Source: Janthinobacterium lividum (GTDB taxonomy: Bacteria > Pseudomonadota > Gammaproteobacteria > Burkholderiales > Burkholderiaceae_D). From it: a DNA stretch of 64,000 nt. Location: positions 744,001 to 808,000 of the forward strand of contig NZ_CP139976.1 in the NCBI RefSeq assembly GCF_034424625.1, given 5' to 3'. The position numbers and the translations under genes are program-made. Numbering within the stretch: the stretch's first letter is position 1; each line of letters opens with the position of its first letter. A model generated the notes under the pieces. It saw only the letters and a list, made by a program, of their open reading frames with translations. It was not told the origin of the DNA and searched no databases. Below are positions 63,684 through 64,000 of this stretch, one piece after another.

Positions 63684-64000
63684 ATGAGTGTAACCCATGA
63701 AAAAACAATGCTGAAAGCTTTTGATCGAATTGACATGCAAGCGACGACCGAGCGCGCCGTCGCGCTGGCCCGCACCACCTTGCAGATCGAGTCCGACGCC
63801 ATCGTTGCGCTGCACGCGCGCCTGGCCACGGACGACAGCGTGGGCCGCGCCGTGGCGATGTTGTTGCAATGCAAAGGAAGAGTCGTCGTCTCCGGCATTG
63901 GCAAATCCGGCCATATCGCGCGCAAGATTGCCGCCACCCTCGCTTCCACCGGCACGCCGGCCCTGTTCGTGCATCCGGCCGAAGCGGCCCATGGCGACCT
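63684..64000 (+). CDS. kdsD: Arabinose-5-phosphate isomerase KdsD (N-terminal part)
   Basis: The frame from ATG 63684 runs off the right edge after 105 complete codons. It encodes the start of the SIS sugar isomerase domain: [20 protein letters not shown] and [12 protein letters not shown] are the KdsD signature. The enzyme makes D-arabinose 5-phosphate for KDO of lipopolysaccharide. It should open the kdsD-kdsC-lptC-lptA-lptB cluster beyond the window. ATG codons at 63708 and 63735 are also in frame. Confidence 0.92.
   Translation, partial: MSVTHEKTMLKAFDRIDMQATTERAVALARTTLQIESDAIVALHARLATDDSVGRAVAMLLQCKGRVVVSGIGKSGHIARKIAATLASTGTPALFVHPAEAAHGD

Overview
This 64 kb window is high-GC chromosomal DNA from a betaproteobacterium, most likely Oxalobacteraceae (Janthinobacterium/Duganella/Massilia type). 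The assignment rests on gene order and families: system II cytochrome c maturation (ResB/CcsA), cyaY-mrcA-pilMNOPQ-aroKB-dgt, mutM/mutY around a dynamin-like GTPase, and lolB-ispE-tRNA-Gln-prs-rplY-pth-ychF. I see no rRNA, CRISPR array, prophage or insertion sequence. Genus is inference; no search was run.

Layout. 1-2.7 kb: end of an MdtC-like RND pump, a membrane-anchored proline-rich protein of unknown role, and engB. 2.9-8.8 kb: a redox block with diheme cytochrome c4, resB, ccsA and the methionine sulfoxide repair pair msrPQ. 8.8-20.9 kb: lptM, cyaY, PBP1A, then a compact type IV pilus alignment operon (pilM-pilN-pilOP-pilQ), a large Ig-like lipoprotein, a fused aroKB and dgt. 21.2-28.7 kb: a tetrathionate reductase module, ttrBCA facing ttrSR, with ttrS overlapping the mutY stop codon. 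28.7-42.3 kb: conserved housekeeping genes (mutY, dynamin-like GTPase, mutM, TPR protein, lolB, ispE, tRNA-Gln, prs, rplY, pth, ychF), interrupted by a serine hydrolase and a DUF2975/XRE pair. 42.4-45.4 kb: a three-gene surface glycan cassette (GT2, RmlC-like cupin, flippase). 45.4-56.9 kb: an iron-uptake island under a Fur-box-controlled FecI/FecR pair, with two fused ABC half-transporters, a FatDC/YclNOPQ-type importer and a TonB receptor with a signalling domain. 56.9-64 kb: MipA/OmpV porin, lipoprotein, asparaginase II, MOSC protein, DUF484-GGDEF cyclase, Kef-type antiporter and the start of kdsD.

The strongest unusual signals are: (1) the pilus alignment complex, where PilM has lost the part that carries the nucleotide-binding half of the actin fold but PilN keeps its PilM-binding peptide, PilO and PilP are fused, and PilQ lacks the long N-terminal AMIN region; (2) a 42-bp element found upstream of both iron-uptake transcription units, 38/42 identical, which looks like the promoter read by the local ECF sigma factor; (3) a family of intergenic palindromes at 9.4 kb and 21 kb; (4) five convergent gene pairs whose stop codons touch, overlap or lie 2 nt apart.
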